From NCBI RefSeq assembly GCF_004796535.1, contig NZ_SPHY01000012.1, positions 1 to 64,000 on the forward strand: a DNA stretch of 64,000 nucleotides, written 5' to 3'. The position numbers and the translations under genes are program-made. The notes below the pieces were generated by a model. The model did no database searches. It worked only from the letters and a program-made list of their open reading frames with translations, and was not told where the DNA came from. The stretch is from Sphingomonas flavalba (GTDB taxonomy: Bacteria; Pseudomonadota; Alphaproteobacteria; Sphingomonadales; Sphingomonadaceae). Shown here piece by piece: positions 26,781-36,284 of this stretch; the first letter of the stretch is position 1; each line of letters starts with the position of its first letter.

Positions 26781-27970
26781 TGCGGACCTGGCTGGGGGCG
26801 GCGCTGGCCGCCGGGCTGCTGGTGCTGCCGGCGGCGGGGATGGCGAAGGACGGCGTCCGGCTTACGCCAGACAAGGCCGCGAAGCTGCGCAACGCCGGCG
26901 CGGAGGTGCTGTTCTGGAGCCAGGCGGAGCGCGACGCCAACTTCCCGAACATGGAGCGGCTGTTCCCCGGCGATACGGTGGCGGCGTCGGACCACCCGCG
27001 CCCGTTGCCGGACGGGAAGCCGCTCGCCCTGGGGCCGGGGGACCCGGCCGGGGCGTATATGGTGGCGAACAACGTCGCCGGGCTGCTGGTCCTCCAGCAT
27101 GGCAAGGTCCGGCTGGAGCGCTATGCGCGCGGCTTTTCGCGCACCGGGCGCTGGACCAGCTTCTCTGTCGCCAAGTCGCTGACCTCGACGCTGGTCGGCG
27201 CGGCGATCGCCGACGGATATATCGCTTCGGTCGACGACCCGGTCAGCCGCTACATCCCGGAGTTGACCGGTGCCGGCTATGACGGCGTGACCATCCGCCA
27301 GGTGCTGACGATGACGTCGGGCGTGCGCTGGAACGAGGACTATACCGACCCGAAATCGGATGTCGCGCGGATGCTGACCGAGCCGCCGCCGGCCGGGGTT
27401 GACCAGACCGTCGCTTATATGCGCGCCCTGCCGCGCGAGGCGGAGCCGGGGACGAAATGGGTCTACAAGACCGGCGAGACCAACCTGATCGGCGTGCTGG
27501 TCGCGCGCGCCACGGGTAAATCGCTCGCCGCCTATGCGGCCGAGAAGATCTGGCAGCCCTATGGCATGGAACAGCCGCTATTCTGGATGGTCGACAGCGG
27601 TGGCGGCAATATCGGCGGCTGCTGCCTGTCCGCGTCGCTGCGCGACTATGCAAGGATCGGCCAGTTCGTGCTCGACGGCGGCGTCGCCGCGGGGCGGAAA
27701 GTGGTGGCGGACGGGTGGTTCGCCGCCGCGACCCATGGCCAGGCCGATACCGGCGCGCCCGGCTACGGCTATGGCTATCAATGGTGGACCGAACCCGACG
27801 CCAGCTTCGATGCGCGCGGCATCTTCGGCCAGATGATCCATATCGACCCGGCGCGCGGGCTGGTGGTGGCGATGGTCAGCGCGTGGCCGAGGGCGACCGA
27901 CCCGGCGTTGAGCGAAGCGCGCCGGGTGTTCGTCACCCGGATCAGCGCGGCGCTGGACGCTGGCCGCTGA
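26777..27970 (+). CDS. Exported serine hydrolase, beta-lactamase/NylB-like fold
   Basis: A 397-aa protein with an N-terminal signal peptide (MMRTWLGAALAAGLLVLPAAGMA). The nucleophile tetrad SVAK in WTSFSVAKSLTSTLVG is the SxxK of class C beta-lactamases and related esterases. The segment WVYKTGETNLIGVL supplies the Tyr region, and GGNIGGCCLSASLRDYARIG is characteristic of the NylB-like (6-aminohexanoate-dimer hydrolase) branch. Function as esterase, amidase or peptidase is open. It overlaps the CFA-like gene at its start and the convergent fecR gene by 29 bp at its end. Confidence 0.87.
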   Translation: MMRTWLGAALAAGLLVLPAAGMAKDGVRLTPDKAAKLRNAGAEVLFWSQAERDANFPNMERLFPGDTVAASDHPRPLPDGKPLALGPGDPAGAYMVANNVAGLLVLQHGKVRLERYARGFSRTGRWTSFSVAKSLTSTLVGAAIADGYIASVDDPVSRYIPELTGAGYDGVTIRQVLTMTSGVRWNEDYTDPKSDVARMLTEPPPAGVDQTVAYMRALPREAEPGTKWVYKTGETNLIGVLVARATGKSLAAYAAEKIWQPYGMEQPLFWMVDSGGGNIGGCCLSASLRDYARIGQFVLDGGVAAGRKVVADGWFAAATHGQADTGAPGYGYGYQWWTEPDASFDARGIFGQMIHIDPARGLVVAMVSAWPRATDPALSEARRVFVTRISAALDAGR

Positions 27971-28916
27971 GCCCGCCGGCGCGCGCCTTGCTGATCGAGA
28001 TCATGCGCGGATCGTGCACCAGCTCGCGTAGTGCAGAGGTGTCGCCCTGATCGATCACGCCGTAGATCGGCAGGGCGGCGTTGCGCGGATCGGTGACGAC
28101 GACCGTGTCGTGGGTATAGCGGTTGACCGTCGCTACCACCTGCGCCAGCGGCTCGCCCCGGAACACCAGAACCCCGCGCGTCCAGGCGGTCGCCTGGTCG
28201 ACATTGGCTTCCTTCGTCTGCGAAATGAAGCCGACGCTTTCGCCGCCGTCGTTCAGCATGCCGAAGCGGACCTGTTCGCCCTTGCGCGCGCTCTTGACCA
28301 CGGTGTCGCCGCGGGCGCCGTCGACCGACGGGCCGCGCAGCGCGATGCGGACGACGCCGCTGACCACTGTCACCGCCGCCTGATGCGGCGCGACCCTTAC
28401 GTCGAAGGCGGTGCCGACCGCGCGAATCTCGCCATGCGCGACCTCGACGATGAACGGCCGGCGGCTGTCATGGGCGACGTTGAACAGCGCTTCGCCTTCA
28501 GTCAGGCGGATGCGGCGTTCGGCCGGGGTGTAGGCGAGGGCGACGCGGCTGGCGCCGCCCAGCGTCACCACCGATCCGTCGTTCAGCCGTAGCACCCGCC
28601 GTTCGGCGCGGTCAGCGGCGTATTCGGCGCCGCGCGGCGCTGGGGCGCTGACGTCCCGCGTCGACAGCCAGGCGCCGGCGCCGACCGCCCCCACCAGCAC
28701 CGCCGCCAGGCCGGCTGCCAGCGGCCAGCGGCGCCGGGCAGCCGGTTCGGCGGCATGCTCGCCGGGATGCTGGAACCGGCCGAGCCACGCCCAGAACGCC
28801 TCCGCCTCGGCGCGGTCGTCGGGGTGAAGCGAATCCGCCCGCCCGGCGAGGACGCCGTCGAACACCGCGTCCGCGCGCGGGCCCAAGCGGTTGACTGGCG
28901 GTTCGTCGCGCATCAT
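27942..28916 (-). CDS. FecR family anti-sigma factor
   Basis: A 324-aa transmembrane regulator of surface signalling. The short cytoplasmic N-terminus contains the Trp-rich helix AEAEAFWAWLGRFQHP that binds the sigma factor. One membrane helix lies at residues 64-84. The periplasmic FecR domain (about 110-215) includes DGSVVTLGGASRVAL and GTAFDVRV. The C-terminal STN-like region (245-310, GVLVFRGEPLAQVVATVNRYT) contacts the receptor's signalling domain. It overlaps the upstream sigma gene by 4 bp and forms with it and the receptor at 29626 a FecI/FecR/FecA-type circuit. Confidence 0.92.
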   Translation of the reverse strand: MMRDEPPVNRLGPRADAVFDGVLAGRADSLHPDDRAEAEAFWAWLGRFQHPGEHAAEPAARRRWPLAAGLAAVLVGAVGAGAWLSTRDVSAPAPRGAEYAADRAERRVLRLNDGSVVTLGGASRVALAYTPAERRIRLTEGEALFNVAHDSRRPFIVEVAHGEIRAVGTAFDVRVAPHQAAVTVVSGVVRIALRGPSVDGARGDTVVKSARKGEQVRFGMLNDGGESVGFISQTKEANVDQATAWTRGVLVFRGEPLAQVVATVNRYTHDTVVVTDPRNAALPIYGVIDQGDTSALRELVHDPRMISISKARAGGLSGQRPAPR

Positions 28917-29455
28917 CGGTCCGTTCGCAGGGCGGCGAGCCGCTGATAGAGATGGGCGACGGCGTGGACCAGATGCTTCTGGACCATGCGGGGGCTGATC
29001 CGCAGCGCCTTGGCGATGTCCGCCGTCGACATTTCGTCGAAGCGGCGCATGACGAACACCCGCCGGCAGGGCGGCGACAGTTCGGCCAGCGCCGCGTCGA
29101 GCAGATGCTGCAGATCATCCAGGGTGCGGCCGTCCTCCTGCGCGGCGCGGACCGGCGGCGCCAGCGCTTCGTCGAACGGCTCGGCGGGGGCCGGGCGGCG
29201 GCCGCGATCGGCGATCAGGTTGGCGGCGATGCGGAACAGATAGGCTTGCGGCCGTTCGACCGGATGGGTGCGCCCGGCCTGGATCAGCCGTACGCAGGCT
29301 TCCTGCACCAGATCCTCCGCCTCCGTCGGATCGCTGACCCGCCGCGCGACGAAGGCGCGCAGCGCGGCGCGGCTGGACTCCAGCAACTCGGCCTCGATGC
29401 CGCTTGCACGGAGTGAATCGATCCGTTGCTGTGGCCTGCTCGCCATGCCTTGCAT
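28913..29455 (-). CDS. ECF sigma factor, FecI-like
   Basis: A 180-aa group IV sigma factor. Region 2 is at about residues 25-95 (ALRAFVARRVSDPTEAEDLVQEACVRLI, with QAYLFRIAANLIADRGRR). Region 4 is at 112-175 (LAELSPPCRRVFVMRRFDEMSTADIAKALRIS helix-turn-helix, then VQKHLVHAVAHL). This is the FecI subgroup. It is transcribed away from the STN receptor that it probably controls, and its activity should depend on FecR at 27942-28916. Confidence 0.92.
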   Translation of the reverse strand: MQGMASRPQQRIDSLRASGIEAELLESSRAALRAFVARRVSDPTEAEDLVQEACVRLIQAGRTHPVERPQAYLFRIAANLIADRGRRPAPAEPFDEALAPPVRAAQEDGRTLDDLQHLLDAALAELSPPCRRVFVMRRFDEMSTADIAKALRISPRMVQKHLVHAVAHLYQRLAALRTDR

Positions 29456-29625
29456 CCCCTGTCGTCAATGATGACGCTGGAGCCAGGGCGAAGCGAACTG
29501 TTTTTCGGCAACAGCGAAAATAAATCGCGCCACCGGGCGGCACGGCGGTTCGTAAACGCGCCCGCCGAACGTCATATCTAGACCGGGCCAAGGGGAAAGG
29601 GCCGGGCAGACGAAGGGGGAATCGC
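29456..29625. promoter_or_regulatory. Divergent control region between the ECF sigma gene and STN receptor
   Basis: This 170-bp region must hold the receptor promoter and the sigma-gene promoter. There is an AT-richer core around 29490-29530 (TGTTTTTCGG, GAAAATAAATCGC). The receptor start is preceded by GAAGGGGGA 5 bp upstream of its GTG. I cannot pick out a canonical FecI-type promoter with confidence. A conserved pair shared with other sigma targets would be needed to define it. Confidence 0.4.
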
Positions 29626-32600
29626 GTGAAATCAGGATATTTGCTGTCGGCCGCCCTGTGCGCCATCGCTTCTCCGGCCCTGTCGGCCGAGGCGCGCTAT
29701 GCCATCGACCTGCCGGCGCAGACGCTCGATGCTTCGCTGTATCAGGTCGCGCGGGCGACCGGCGTCCAACTGATCTTCACCGACGAACAGATCACCCACC
29801 TGCACGCGCCGCGCGTCGCCGGACGCTATACGCTGGCGCAGGCGCTGAGCGCGGTGCTTGCCCGCAGCGGCTATACCTATCGCGTCACCGGCGAGAACAG
29901 TGTCCGCATCATCCGCGCCGACACGCCGCGGGTGACGCCGATTGCCTATCGGCAGGATGGCGAACCGGCGCCGACGGCGGCCGTTCCCGCCGCCGCTGAC
30001 GCGCCGGCGCGCAACTCCACGCAGGAAGCGATCGCCGCGACCACCGGTGACGCGGATGCCGCCGCCGACATCGTCGTCGTCGGGTCGCGGATCGCCGGCA
30101 GCAAGGTGACGGCGGCGCTGCCGGTCACCATCGTCGACGCGCAGTCGATCTCGGCGACCGGCTCGCTGTCGGGCGACGAGCTGTTCCGCTCGATCCCGCA
30201 GATGGGCGACGTCAGCTTCAACAGCGCCTATCTGCCGAACAGCTCCAATTCGGCGCGCGGCGATGTCGGCTCGGTCAACCTGCGCAACCTGGGCGTCGGC
30301 AACACGCTGGTGCTGCTGAACGGCCGCCGGGTGGTCAACCACCCGACCAGCCGCGCCGACGACAATCTGGTGCCGACGCTGACCTACAACACCAACGCGA
30401 TTCCGGTGTTCGGGCTCGAACGGCTGGAGGTGCTGCGCGACGGCGCGGCGGCGATCTACGGGTCGGACGCCGTCGCCGGCGTGGTCAACACCGTGCTGCG
30501 CACCAACTATAACGGGGTAATGGCCGAGACCCAGGTCGGCTATGCCGAAGACACCAGCATGGTCGAGCTCAACGCCAATCTGCTGGCCGGCACCGATCTG
30601 GGCGGGCGCGGCAACGTCACGCTGTTCGCCAGCTACGACCACCGCACCTCGCTCGACGCGCGGGACCAGGATTATACCGCGTCGGCCGACAAGCGGCCGC
30701 TGTTCGACGGCACCCCGTTCGAGGGGCTGAACGGACTGGACGGGCGCAGCACGATCACCCCGTGGGGTTCGTTCCAGACCTATGGCAACGTCCGGGTGCG
30801 GCAGGGCGCGACCAACCTGACCAACGCGTCCGGCCAGTTCCATATCCAGCCGGACAGCAACAGCGGCTGCCAGACGGCGTTGGCGGGCGGGCTGTGCATC
30901 GACGACGGCACGATCAGCGGCGCCGCCGACCGCAACCTGCGCTTCGACGCGGCCCACGCGTTCAACACCAGCGTGATCCCGGCGGTCAAGCGGCTGAACC
31001 TGTTCCTGAACGGCCATTACGACCTGACCGACAACCTCGAATTCTTCGGCGAGGCCGGGTATTATCGCGCCACCACCCGCAGCATCCAGGCGTCGACCGG
31101 CACGCTGAGTTCCGGGCCGCTCGTCATCCCGACGAGCAACTATTACAACCCGTTCGGTCCGACGACATTGCCGGACGGATCGCCCAACCCCAACCGCCTG
31201 CCGGGCATCGACGCGCCGGCGGACGGGCAGGCGATCACCCTCAGCAGCTATAATTTCGCCGATGTCGGCCCCAATGTCGTGAACGTGAAGAACGAGCAGT
31301 TCCGCCTGCTCGGCGGCCTCCGCTTCGAGGCGCTCGGTTTCAAGTGGGAAAGCGCGCTGGTCTATTCGGAGGCGACGGTCCGCGACCGGTCCGACGGCCT
31401 CAGCCAGACGCTGCTCCAGAAGCAGTTGGCGCTGGCCACGCCGGACGCCTACAACCCGTTCAGCGGCGGCACGATTGCCGATCCGGCCGGCGCCGACGCG
31501 ACGCCGAGCCGCCAGGCGGCGATCGACGCGATCAAGATCACCACCACCCGCTTCAACAAGGCGACGCTGGCGATGGCCGACCTGCGCGGCAGCCGCGCTG
31601 ATCTGCTGACCCTGCCGGGCGGCGATGTCGGCTTTGCCTTTGGCGGCGAGATTCGGCGCGAGACGCAGATCGACAACCGCGACCCGCATGTCGACGGCAC
31701 GATCCAGTTCGTTGACGCGGTCAGCGGCTTCGTCAACGCCAGCGACCTGATCGGGTCCAGCCCGTCGCCGGACACCCGCGGCCGCCGCACCGTTGCCGCC
31801 GCCTATGCCGAGCTGGCGATCCCGCTGGTGTCGCCGGACATGGGGGTGCCGCTCGTCTACCGTGCCGAATTGCAGGTCGCCGGGCGCTACGAGCATTACA
31901 GCGACGTCGGGTCGGTGGCGAAGCCGAAGGTTGCCGGCGCGTGGGACATCGTCCCGGGCCTCAGGCTGCGCGGCTCCTATGCCCAGGGCTTCAAGGCGCC
32001 GAACCTGGAGCAGATCAACGCGACGGTGGTCACCCGGTCCAACACCCGCACCGACTATATCCGCTGCGAGGCGGACCTGCGCGCCGGGCGGATCGCCAGC
32101 TTCGCCGATTGCAGCCAGGGCTTCGCCACCTCCGCCCAGCGCTCCGGCAACCCGGACCTGAAGCCGGAAACCTCGACCACCTGGGGCGCCGGCGTTGTGC
32201 TGGAGCCGCGCTTCCTGGAGGACCGGTTGGGCCGGATGACCTTCACCGTCGATTACTGGAACATCCGGCAGAAGGGCATCGTCGGCCTGTTCGGCGAAGG
32301 CAACGCGCTGATCAACGACTATCTGGAGCGGGTTGGCGGCGGTGAGGACGCCAACGTCATCCGCGCCGCTCCGACCGCCGACGACATCGCGCTGTTCGCC
32401 GGCACCGGCCTGACCCCGGCCGGGCGGGTGCTGTTCGTCCGCGACAAATATGTGAACCTGCTGCCGCAGACGGTGTCGGGCGTCGACTTCGGCTTCTTCT
32501 GGAAGCTGCCCGATTTCGGCATCGGCACGTTCCAGCTCAGCGCCAACGCCGCCTATCTGCGCAAGTTCTTCCTGCAGCCGTCGCCGCCGATCCAGACGCT

Positions 32601-33003
32601 GATCGACGCCCGCGCCGCCGGCACGATCAACCCCGGCACGATCATCGCCGAGGCCGGCGACCGCATCCGACAGAGCGGCAAGCCGCGGTGGAAGGGCTCC
32701 GGCTCGCTGACCTGGACCTATGACCGGTTCCAGATCGGCGCCTACACCCAATATACCGGGTCGGTGGAGGATACCGGCCTGCTCGACCCGGCCGGCGTGC
32801 CGTGGGTCATCGACGATCAGATGACCTTCAACCTTTATGCGCAAGTCGAGGTCGGCGGCGACAGCACCGGCCGCTACCGGTTGCGGATCGGCGTGCGCAA
32901 CCTGACCGACGCGAAGCCGCCGCTGTCGTCGGACGGCTATCTCGCCAGCCTCTACAACCCCTATGCGCGTTACTGGTACGCCAATTTCCGTGCGTCCTTC
33001 TAA
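29626..33003 (+). CDS. TonB-dependent receptor with STN signalling domain
   Basis: A 1125-aa FecA/FpvA-type receptor. It has a signal peptide (MKSGYLLSAALCAIASPALSA), an STN domain at residues about 24-97 (YAIDLPAQTLDASLYQVARATG then GRYTLAQALSAVLARSGYTY), a linker with a TonB-box-like DIVVVGSRI (about 148-156), a plug (165-275, LVLLNGRRVVNHP and LEVLRDGAAAIYGSDAVAGV) and a large barrel ending RYWYANFRASF. The plug resembles the long sphingomonad/xanthomonad receptors for carbohydrates, peptides or other organics rather than siderophores. The start is a GTG with a strong ribosome site. The STN domain and the divergent sigma/FecR pair make it a signalling receptor. Confidence 0.94.
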   Translation: MKSGYLLSAALCAIASPALSAEARYAIDLPAQTLDASLYQVARATGVQLIFTDEQITHLHAPRVAGRYTLAQALSAVLARSGYTYRVTGENSVRIIRADTPRVTPIAYRQDGEPAPTAAVPAAADAPARNSTQEAIAATTGDADAAADIVVVGSRIAGSKVTAALPVTIVDAQSISATGSLSGDELFRSIPQMGDVSFNSAYLPNSSNSARGDVGSVNLRNLGVGNTLVLLNGRRVVNHPTSRADDNLVPTLTYNTNAIPVFGLERLEVLRDGAAAIYGSDAVAGVVNTVLRTNYNGVMAETQVGYAEDTSMVELNANLLAGTDLGGRGNVTLFASYDHRTSLDARDQDYTASADKRPLFDGTPFEGLNGLDGRSTITPWGSFQTYGNVRVRQGATNLTNASGQFHIQPDSNSGCQTALAGGLCIDDGTISGAADRNLRFDAAHAFNTSVIPAVKRLNLFLNGHYDLTDNLEFFGEAGYYRATTRSIQASTGTLSSGPLVIPTSNYYNPFGPTTLPDGSPNPNRLPGIDAPADGQAITLSSYNFADVGPNVVNVKNEQFRLLGGLRFEALGFKWESALVYSEATVRDRSDGLSQTLLQKQLALATPDAYNPFSGGTIADPAGADATPSRQAAIDAIKITTTRFNKATLAMADLRGSRADLLTLPGGDVGFAFGGEIRRETQIDNRDPHVDGTIQFVDAVSGFVNASDLIGSSPSPDTRGRRTVAAAYAELAIPLVSPDMGVPLVYRAELQVAGRYEHYSDVGSVAKPKVAGAWDIVPGLRLRGSYAQGFKAPNLEQINATVVTRSNTRTDYIRCEADLRAGRIASFADCSQGFATSAQRSGNPDLKPETSTTWGAGVVLEPRFLEDRLGRMTFTVDYWNIRQKGIVGLFGEGNALINDYLERVGGGEDANVIRAAPTADDIALFAGTGLTPAGRVLFVRDKYVNLLPQTVSGVDFGFFWKLPDFGIGTFQLSANAAYLRKFFLQPSPPIQTLIDARAAGTINPGTIIAEAGDRIRQSGKPRWKGSGSLTWTYDRFQIGAYTQYTGSVEDTGLLDPAGVPWVIDDQMTFNLYAQVEVGGDSTGRYRLRIGVRNLTDAKPPLSSDGYLASLYNPYARYWYANFRASF

Positions 33004-33016
33004 GCGGGGCGCCGGG

Positions 33017-34744
33017 GTGCGGCGCGGTTTCCGCTGCCTTGCCGGGCTGCTGGCGATCACGCTGGCGGTCCCGGCCGGGCTCGTCGCCCAGACCGGGCCG
33101 TCGGGCGGCGACATCGTCGGCTATGGCGAGATCCACCATCCGACGATCGGCCGCGACGGCATGGTGGTCAGCCAGAACGCCATCGCCACCCGCGTTGGCG
33201 TCGAAATACTGCGCAAGGGCGGCAACGCGGTCGACGCGGCGGTGGCCACCGCCTTCGCGCTGGCGGTGACGCTGCCGCGCGCCGGCAATATCGGCGGCGG
33301 CGGCTATATGCTGATCCATATGGCGGCGACGCCCGACCGCCCGGCCCAGACGATCGCGATCGATTATTATGGCCAGGCGCCGCATGCGACGACGCCGGAC
33401 CTGCTGCTCGACGCCGCCGGCCGCTTCGACCGGGAAAAGGGCTATTCGATGAAGGGCGTCGCCATCCCCGGCACCGTCGCCGGGCTGTGGGAGGCGCACC
33501 AGCGGTTCGGCAAGCTGCGCTGGGGCACGCTGATCGCCCCGGCGATCGCGCTCGCCCGCAACGGCGTGGTGCTGAGCGACGACGAAGCGAAGGCGACCGC
33601 CGAGCAGGCGAAGGCGATGGCCGACGATCCCGGCGCGATGGCCGCGTTCTTCAAACCCGGCGGCGCGCCTTACCAGCCGGGCGAGTTGTTCCGCCAGCCC
33701 GATCTGGCCTGGTCGCTGAAGCAGATCGCGGCGCGCGGCCGCGACGGATTCTACAAGGGGCCGGTGGCCGAACGGCTGGTCGCCGGGATCAAGGCCGGCG
33801 GCGGCATCATCGATGCGGCCGACCTCGCCGATTACCGTGCGATCGTCAGCCAGCCGATCTGGTCCGACTATCGTGGGCAGCGCATCGCCTACATGCCGCC
33901 GACCGCATCGGGCGTCACCGTCGCCGAGGCGATGAACATCCTGGAACATTTCCCACTGGCCGAAACCGGCTGGGGCAGCGCCGCGACGCTGCACACGGTG
34001 GCGGAGGCGGTGAAGATCGCCTGGTCCGACCGCCGGCTGGTCGGCGGCGCCCCCGACTGGAACACGCCGACCACCGGCCTGGCCAGCAAGGGCTTTGCCG
34101 CCGAGCGTGCGAAGCTGATCCAGCCCGACAAGACGCTTGGCGCGGCAACGCTGCCGGACGGCAATCCTTATCCGTACGAAAGCCGCGACACGACGCATTT
34201 CTCCGTCGCCGATGCGGCGGGCAATGCGGTGACCAACACCTATACCCTGTCCGCCTCCTATGGCGCGCATGTGGTGGCGCCGGGCACCGGCTTCCTGCTC
34301 AACAACTCGTTCGGCAACCTGGCCTGGGGGCTGCGCGGCGCCGGGCGCGAGGCGACGAAGCCGGTGCCGGGCAAGCGGGTCGGATCGACGATCACCCCGA
34401 TCATCGTGTTCCGCGACGACAAGCCCTGGCTGCTGACCGGCACGCCCGGCGGCGGCTATATCATCGCGACGATGGTGCAGCTGCTGTCCAACGTCATCGA
34501 CCACCGCCTGAACGTCGCGGAAGCGGCGCAGCGCCCGCGCATCAACCAGAGCGGGCCGGGCGCGCCGATCGAGCTTGAACCCGGTTTTTCGCCCGACATC
34601 GTACCGCTGCTGGAGGCAAGAGGGCATGCGGTGAAGTCCTCGGCGACGATGGGCAGCACCCAGTCGATCATGGTGACGAACGGGCTGTTCCTGGGCGCCG
34701 CCGACACCCGCCGCCCGGATGCGCTGGCGCTTGGCGTGCGCTAG
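33017..34744 (+). CDS. ggt: Gamma-glutamyltransferase, exported
   Basis: A 575-aa Ntn-hydrolase that removes or transfers gamma-glutamyl groups from glutathione and related peptides in the periplasm. A signal peptide (FRCLAGLLAITLAVPAGLVAQ) precedes GRDGMVVSQNAIATRVG. The autocatalytic cleavage site and catalytic Thr are at DTTHFSVADAAGNAV. The oxyanion/gamma-glutamyl site is TGTPGGGYIIATM. I start at GTG 33017, 13 bp after the receptor stop, with AGCGGGG upstream. An in-frame ATG at 32963 lies inside the receptor gene. Tight spacing implies co-transcription with the STN receptor. Confidence 0.93.
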   Translation: MRRGFRCLAGLLAITLAVPAGLVAQTGPSGGDIVGYGEIHHPTIGRDGMVVSQNAIATRVGVEILRKGGNAVDAAVATAFALAVTLPRAGNIGGGGYMLIHMAATPDRPAQTIAIDYYGQAPHATTPDLLLDAAGRFDREKGYSMKGVAIPGTVAGLWEAHQRFGKLRWGTLIAPAIALARNGVVLSDDEAKATAEQAKAMADDPGAMAAFFKPGGAPYQPGELFRQPDLAWSLKQIAARGRDGFYKGPVAERLVAGIKAGGGIIDAADLADYRAIVSQPIWSDYRGQRIAYMPPTASGVTVAEAMNILEHFPLAETGWGSAATLHTVAEAVKIAWSDRRLVGGAPDWNTPTTGLASKGFAAERAKLIQPDKTLGAATLPDGNPYPYESRDTTHFSVADAAGNAVTNTYTLSASYGAHVVAPGTGFLLNNSFGNLAWGLRGAGREATKPVPGKRVGSTITPIIVFRDDKPWLLTGTPGGGYIIATMVQLLSNVIDHRLNVAEAAQRPRINQSGPGAPIELEPGFSPDIVPLLEARGHAVKSSATMGSTQSIMVTNGLFLGAADTRRPDALALGVR

Positions 34745-34804
34745 GAAGGATCGGCGGCGCGGAGCGGATTCGGCCTCCGGCGCCGCCGCAACGAAGGAGC
34801 TGTG

Positions 34805-36253
34805 ATGACCCGTCTTGCCCTGTCCGCCTGCCTGCTGATCGGCGCCTCTCCGCTGGCCGCCGCGCCGCTCCCCCCGGCCGAGAACGCCGCGATCACCGCC
34901 GATGTCGACGGGCGAGCCGGCGCTCTTGCCGACACCGCCAAGGCGATCTGGACCTATGCCGAGGTTGGCTATCAGGAGGTGAAAAGCTCTGCCCTGCTCC
35001 AGCAGGATCTGCGCAAGGCCGGCTTCACCGTCACCGCTGGGGTGGCGGGCATGCCGACCGCCTTCGTCGCCATCTTCAAGAACGGGGCCGGGCCGGTCAT
35101 CGCCATCCTCGCCGAGTTCGACGCGCTGCCCGGTCTCGCCCAGACGACCGATCCGGTGGCGACGCCGATCGCCGGGCAGGCGGCGGGCCATGGTTGCGGC
35201 CACAATGTGTTCGGCGCTGCATCGATTACCGCGGCGATGGCGGTCAAGGACTGGATGGTCCGCAACAAGGTGGCGGGCGAGCTGCGCGTCTACGGCACCC
35301 CGGCGGAGGAAGGCGGATCGGGCAAGGTCTACATGGTCCGATCGGGCCTGTTCGACGATGTTGCGGCGACGCTGCACTGGCACCCCGGCGACGGCAACGC
35401 GGTCAGCGTCGGCAAGAGCCAGGCGAATATCAGCGGCAAGTTCCGCTTCCGCGGCGTCTCCGCCCACGCCTCTGCCGCGCCGGACAAGGGACGGTCGGCG
35501 CTCGACGGCGTCGAGATCATGGATGTCGCGACCAATTTCCTGCGCGAGCACGTTCCGCAGGGCACGCGCATCCACTACGTCATCACCGAAGGCGGCAAGG
35601 CGCCCAACGTCGTCCCCGATTTCGCCGAGGTCTATTACTACGTCCGGCACACCGACCCGGCGATCGTCAAGGCGGTGTGGCAGCGGGTGAACGACGCGGC
35701 ACAGGGCGCCGCCCTCGCCTCCGGCACCAAGGTGGAGGTGGAGATCACCGGCGGCGTCTATTCGATGCTGGGCAACGACACGCTGGCGGCGGTGATGCAG
35801 CGCAATCTGGAGGCGGTCGGCGGCCCGGCATGGACGGCGGCGGAGCGCGGCTGGGCGGAAAAGCTTCAGCCGTCGCTGCCGACGAAGAAGGATCTGGCGT
35901 CGGCGGCGCAGATCCAGCCGCTCCACCGCCAGGATTCCGGCGGCTCGACCGACGTGTCGGACATCAGCTGGGTGTCGCCGACCGTCGGCCTGTCGACCGC
36001 GACCTGGGTGCCCGGAACCCCGGCGCATAGCTGGCAGGCCGTCGCTGCCAGCGGCGGGTCGATCGGCGCAAAAGGCGGCGTTGTCGCCGCCAAGGCGCTG
36101 GCGTTGAGCGCCGCCGAACTGTTCCGCAGCCCGGACACGCTCGCCGCCGCCCGCGCCGAGCTGGACAAGGCGCGCGGCGCCGATTTCAAATATCAGGCGA
36201 TGGTCGGCGACCGTACCCCGCCGCTCGACTACCGCAAGCCGGCCGGAAATTAG
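34805..36253 (+). CDS. Exported M20D-type amidohydrolase
   Basis: A 482-aa metallo-amidohydrolase of the AbgB/aminoacylase group (M20D). A signal peptide (MTRLALSACLLIGASPLAAAP) is followed by the metal-binding loop GQAAGHGCGHNVFG, the catalytic EE in YGTPAEEGGSGKVYM and the later HWHPGDGNA. The dimerisation domain is about 190-320. Members cut N-acyl or p-aminobenzoyl-glutamate-type amides. ATG 34805 is 5 bp after AGGAG. It follows ggt by 60 bp and should act on the same imported compounds, as inferred from the layout. Confidence 0.9.
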   Translation: MTRLALSACLLIGASPLAAAPLPPAENAAITADVDGRAGALADTAKAIWTYAEVGYQEVKSSALLQQDLRKAGFTVTAGVAGMPTAFVAIFKNGAGPVIAILAEFDALPGLAQTTDPVATPIAGQAAGHGCGHNVFGAASITAAMAVKDWMVRNKVAGELRVYGTPAEEGGSGKVYMVRSGLFDDVAATLHWHPGDGNAVSVGKSQANISGKFRFRGVSAHASAAPDKGRSALDGVEIMDVATNFLREHVPQGTRIHYVITEGGKAPNVVPDFAEVYYYVRHTDPAIVKAVWQRVNDAAQGAALASGTKVEVEITGGVYSMLGNDTLAAVMQRNLEAVGGPAWTAAERGWAEKLQPSLPTKKDLASAAQIQPLHRQDSGGSTDVSDISWVSPTVGLSTATWVPGTPAHSWQAVAASGGSIGAKGGVVAAKALALSAAELFRSPDTLAAARAELDKARGADFKYQAMVGDRTPPLDYRKPAGN

Positions 36254-36284
36254 GCGCGCGGAACAAAGGCCGCCCCGGCTGGGC

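Noticed and set aside
29632-33114. A 1160-codon open frame antisense to the STN TonB receptor
   Set aside because: It is a GC-rich codon shadow. The protein is Arg/Ala/Gly/His-rich with no domain, while the sense strand encodes a full receptor with signal peptide, STN, plug and barrel.
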